From contig CAWEIS010000025.1 in the NCBI GenBank assembly GCA_963809205.1, positions 62,001 to 126,000 of the forward strand: a stretch of DNA of 64,000 nucleotides, read 5' to 3'. Below, piece by piece: positions 62,983 to 64,000 of the stretch. This DNA comes from DATLLN01 sp963809205. Its GTDB lineage: Bacteria > Actinomycetota > Thermoleophilia > Gaiellales > JAICJC01. Position 1 is the first letter of the stretch. The number at the start of each line of letters is the position of its first letter. Made by a program: the position numbers and the translations under genes. The notes beneath the pieces were generated by a model, which was not told the DNA's origin, did no database searches, and was given only the letters and a program-made list of their open reading frames with translations.

Positions 62983-62986
<4 letters not shown>
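61877..62986 (-). CDS. Gfo/Idh/MocA-family oxidoreductase
   Basis: 369 residues from GTG 62986. The Rossmann motif is IGVLGLGSVFLTPYRTLIER, the Lys motif HVLVEKPMATELDD and the His region PGGGSIFDLGIYNLTSL. It is a different branch from the copies at 10623 and 11998. It overlaps the ABC ATPase gene by 4 bases. Confidence 0.85.

Positions 62987-64000
<1,014 letters not shown>

Overview
The window is GC-rich throughout, uses GTG, TTG and apparently CTG starts freely, and packs genes with 4-base stop/start overlaps. PknB with a PASTA domain, PAC2, DUF2277, BTAD-AAA, DUF2339 and STAS/SpoIIE-type genes all point to a high-GC actinobacterium, possibly of the Thermoleophilia. That placement is inference from gene content; there is no rRNA or marker gene here. 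No tRNA, rRNA or CRISPR array was seen.

Layout. 1-3.4 kb: a truncated adenylate cyclase, a secreted protein and a PknB-like kinase. 3.5-7.5 kb: an M20 amidohydrolase, an aminotransferase and a TPP enzyme, followed by a convergent GntR regulator. 8.3-13.0 kb: an overlapping operon (OsmC, PuuE-like deacetylase, MDR, two Gfo/Idh/MocA enzymes, VOC). 13.1-16.1 kb: a large DUF2339 membrane protein. 16.3-22.7 kb: an SMP-30 lactonase divergent from a peptide/opine-type ABC importer. 22.7-38.3 kb: a catabolic supercluster with a hydantoinase, an allantoinase-like amidohydrolase, an N-carbamoyl amidohydrolase, a hydantoin-racemase-like protein, a PLP decarboxylase, four SDRs, two MDRs, a TetR regulator and two copies of a TudS-like gene with a small partner. 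A 1.85-kb integrative element sits inside it at 25.6-27.5 kb. 38.3-44.8 kb: a CocE-like esterase and a three-gene operon of a non-pyrrolysine MttB homologue, an enolase-superfamily enzyme and a HAL-like lyase without the MIO triad. 44.9-50.6 kb: an IscA-like protein, PAC2, an FAD oxidoreductase and an RsbU/STAS partner-switching module. 50.7-64 kb: a BTAD-AAA regulator, hydrolases, MarR, LUD, a DDAH-like amidinohydrolase, an M24 enzyme, CocE, DUF2277, an MBL hydrolase, a PfkB kinase, a Gfo oxidoreductase and a truncated MsmK/UgpC-type ABC ATPase.

How it may work together. The 3.5-44.8 kb region reads as uptake and stepwise opening of cyclic ureides or hydantoins (ABC import, ring opening, decarbamoylation, racemisation, then redox and decarboxylation steps). 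The TudS-like proteins and the MIO-less lyase beside MttB raise the possibility that sulfur-containing or trimethylammonium-containing imidazole or hydantoin compounds are handled too. This is a hypothesis.

Sequence quality. Twelve otherwise convincing genes contain about 25 frameshifts, and every one I can place is a +1 insertion. They cluster at 1.1-20 kb and 49.6-50.4 kb. I annotate these as single genes and flag the shifts.
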